From an uncultured Marinilabiliales bacterium (GTDB lineage: Bacteria > Bacteroidota > Bacteroidia > Bacteroidales > BM520), in NCBI GenBank assembly GCA_937877575.1, contig CALFIZ010000230.1, positions 1-8,174 on the forward strand: a stretch of DNA of 8,174 nt, read 5' to 3'. The notes below the pieces were generated by a model. The model had not been told where the DNA came from. It made no database searches and worked only from the letters and a program-made list of their open reading frames with translations. Shown piece after piece: positions 6,019 to 8,174 of this stretch. The position numbers and the translations under genes were made by a program. The stretch's first letter is position 1; each line of letters begins with the position of its first letter.

Positions 6019-8124
6019 ATGATCACTAACAACTTTATAAATCGTCATGTCGGACCTGATAAGGAGCAGACAGACAAAATGTTAAAAGTGCTTGGAATTT
6101 CATCGTTGGAAGAAATGATGAGATTGACAATGCCTGATAAAATCAGATTGAAAGAAGATTTAGACCTCCCGAAAGGTATGAATGAGTATGAATACGCCAA
6201 TCATATCAAGAGTCTGGCCGCGAAGAACAAAATATTCAAGACATACATCGGTCTTGGATACTACAATACCATTGTTCCCGGCGTTGTCCTGAGAAATGTT
6301 TTCGAGAATCCGGGATGGTACACATCCTATACCCCGTATCAGGCGGAGGTTTCACAGGGACGTCTGGAGGCGCTGCTCAATTTCCAGACTATGGTGTCGG
6401 ATTTAACCGGGATGCCGATTTCCAACTGTTCGCTTCTTGATGAAGGTACTGCTGCAGCTGAGGCTATGATTATGACATTTCATAACAGGAGCCGTGAGGC
6501 TGCAAAACGTGGCGACAATAAGTTTTTTGTATCACAGGATGCTTTTCCGCAGTCGATTGCAGTCATTAAGACAAGAGCACATCATCTTGGAATAGAGGTT
6601 GTTGTGGGTGACGAATTCAAGTTCGACTTTGCTGACGGATTTTTCGGTGCATTTTTGCAGTATCCTAATGCAAAGGGCAGCATAAATGACTATGCCGGAT
6701 TTGTCAATAAGGCTCATGAAAAGGGCATCATTGTCACAGTGGCGGTCGATTTGCTCAATATGGTTCTGCTTACTCCTCCTGGAGAATGGGGTGCGGATAT
6801 CGTTATCGGTTCAAGCCAGAGGTTAGGAACTCCTATGGGCTACGGAGGTGCACATGCTGCATTTCTCGCAACCAAGGATGAGTACAAACGCAAGATGCCG
6901 GGCAGAATCATAGGTATCACCATCGATAAATACGGGAACAAGGCTTACCGTATGGCACTTCAGACACGTGAGCAGCATATCAAGCGTGACAAGGCTACCT
7001 CAAACATTTGCACGGCTCAGGCTCTGATGGCAATAATGGCAGGTTTCTATGCCGCTTACCACGGACCTGACGGACTGAGGGAAATAGCACGTCATACCAA
7101 TATTTTAGCTATTGTACTGTCAAACAAACTTCAGGAACTCGGTTATATTCAGAATAATAAGCAATTCTGTGACACTCTCGACATTACAATGCCTGAGGGC
7201 GTATGCACATGCACAATCAATGCTCTTGCACTTGAAAATAAGATGAATTTCCGTATCATCAGCAAGGAAGAACTCTCAATCAGTCTTGATGAAACAACTT
7301 CACTTGATGATGTTAATCAGATAATTGCCATATTTGCAAAGGCTGCCGATAAGGAATTTGTGCCTTTCGTTTGTGACAGGGAGAAATGCGGGACTATGAC
7401 TTCCATTGAAAGCAGGTTCCAGCGCACCACTCCGTATCTTACCAATCCTGTCTTCAACTCATATCATTCAGAGACCGACATGATGAGATACATGACATAT
7501 CTTGTCAACAAGGATTTGTCGCTTGACAGGTCGATGATACCGTTGGGTTCATGTACCATGAAGCTGAATGCAGGTTCCTGGATGTTCCCGTTGAGTTGGC
7601 CGGAATTCGCCAATATTCATCCGTTTGTACCTGTTGACCAGGCAGAGGGGTATATAGAGTTGATAAATGATTTCACTGAAATACTGAAGAAGATAACCGG
7701 CATGAGCGGTGTTTCGTTCCAGCCTAATTCAGGTGCGGCAGGCGAATATGCCGGACTGCTGACAATCAGGGCATATCAGGAGGACAAGGGTGAAGGTTAC
7801 AGAAACGTATGCCTTATCCCAGCTTCCGCTCACGGAACCAATCCTGCAAGTGCTGCAATGGCAGGTTTTGAAGTGGTTGTGGTTGCATGTGATGACCACG
7901 GCAATATCGATGTCAATGACCTTCGTGCCAAAGCCGAACAATACAAGGACAGACTGTCATGCGCGATGATTACTTATCCTTCGACGCATGGCGTGTTTGA
8001 AGAGGCTATCCTTGAAATGGTTGACATCATTCACGGGGCAGGCGGACAGTTCTACATGGACGGCGCCAACATGAACGCACAGGTCGGCATCACCTCGCCC
8101 GGACGCATGGGTGCCGACGCCTGC
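6019..8124 (+). CDS. gcvP: Glycine dehydrogenase (decarboxylating), P-protein, 3' truncated
   Basis: The P-protein is the PLP enzyme of the glycine cleavage system: it decarboxylates glycine and passes the aminomethyl group to the lipoyl arm of the H-protein. The visible part is 702 codons of an expected roughly 950. It is the fused single-chain form: the N-terminal half carries FINRHVGP (6-13), IGLGYYNTIVPGVV (77-90) and ENPGWYTSYTPYQAEVSQGR, and the C-terminal half PLGSCTMKLN (508-517), QPNSGAAGEYAGL (568-580), SAHGTNPASAAM (603-614), ITYPSTHGVFEE (651-662) and YMDGANMNAQVG (679-690). The homologous sequence should continue HLNLHKTF with the PLP-binding lysine. Instead, after Cys702 the frame turns into an inverted copy of that region plus adapter, so only 6019-8124 is credible although the frame stays nominally open to 8174. 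The start at 6019 follows a good -7 element and gives the usual N-terminus. Confidence 0.95.
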
Positions 8125-8161
8125 GCCGCCACCACCGTGGGGTCCGGCGAAGGTCTTGTGG
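8113..8161 (-). other. Inverted (fold-back) copy of downstream gcvP sequence, likely library or assembly artefact
   Basis: Read on the minus strand, 8160 down to 8113 encodes HKTFAGPHGGGGAGVG. This is the conserved P-protein segment around the PLP lysine (family pattern HKTFxxPHGGGGPGxG), which should follow Cys702 on the plus strand after the residues HLNL. The switch lies in GCCGACGCCTGC (8113-8124). That string is both the expected plus-strand codons for ADAC and the reverse complement of the codons for AGVG. A 12-bp inverted repeat within the true gene therefore probably served as the template-switch or snap-back point. The plus-strand translation of this stretch (AATTVGSGEGLVE) has no P-protein similarity. 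Confidence 0.88.
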
Positions 8162-8174
8162 AGATCGGAAGAGC
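8162..8174 (+). other. Illumina TruSeq adapter remnant
   Basis: The last 13 bases, AGATCGGAAGAGC, are an exact match to the common start of Illumina TruSeq-type adapters and end precisely at the sequence end. A natural origin is very unlikely in this position, directly after an inverted chimeric piece. This is untrimmed adapter carried into the assembly. Confidence 0.95.

Noticed and set aside
8125..8174. A novel C-terminal extension of the P-protein (AATTVGSGEGLVEIGR)
   Set aside because: The minus strand of the same bases encodes the expected P-protein motif and the last 13 bases are adapter, so this is an artefact.
1..8174. CRISPR array, insertion sequence, tRNA/rRNA, toxin-antitoxin or phage genes
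   Set aside because: No regular direct repeats, transposase motifs, cloverleaf sequences or defence-type proteins were seen on either strand.

Overview
The window looks like a piece of a Bacteroidales (Bacteroidota) genome, probably a contig from an Illumina metagenome or draft assembly. Three things point there. SecA, PyrH, RRF, the YbdG-type channel, the DedA protein and the single-chain glycine dehydrogenase all read like Bacteroidota homologues. Genes lack clear Shine-Dalgarno sequences. Four intergenic sites carry TAYTTTTGCA, which fits the Bacteroidota -7 promoter motif TAnnTTTG. The genus cannot be fixed from the sequence alone.

Layout. Bases 1-2792 (+) hold a tight run of housekeeping genes: the 3' half of secA (protein export motor), pyrH (UMP kinase) and frr (ribosome recycling factor). 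On the opposite strand, a YbdG/MscS-type mechanosensitive channel (2789-4042) meets frr tail to tail with a 4-nt overlap of the two ends. A divergent promoter region (4043-4172) separates it from a DedA-family membrane protein (+, 4173-5006). An interrupted secreted-protein gene follows (+, 4996 to about 5560): a signal-peptide fragment, an in-frame TAA, then a further open stretch in the same frame. A small TPR protein (-, 5578-5907) and a second divergent promoter region (5908-6018) come next. The 5' three quarters of gcvP (+, from 6019) runs to the window end.

Function. These are core functions (protein export, pyrimidine nucleotides, translation recycling, osmotic protection, membrane homeostasis, glycine cleavage) plus one decaying surface or secreted protein. 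I see no phage, transposon, CRISPR, toxin-antitoxin or defence system, no rRNA or tRNA, and no convincing new system.

The most important observation concerns the right end. The last 13 bases (8162-8174) are an exact copy of the start of the Illumina TruSeq adapter. The roughly 40-50 bases before it (from about 8113-8124 to 8161) are an inverted piece of gcvP: read on the minus strand they encode HKTFAGPHGGGGAGVG, the PLP-lysine region that should follow 8124 on the plus strand. The end is therefore a fold-back chimera plus adapter and not natural sequence. The gcvP frame after 8124 should not be taken as protein.
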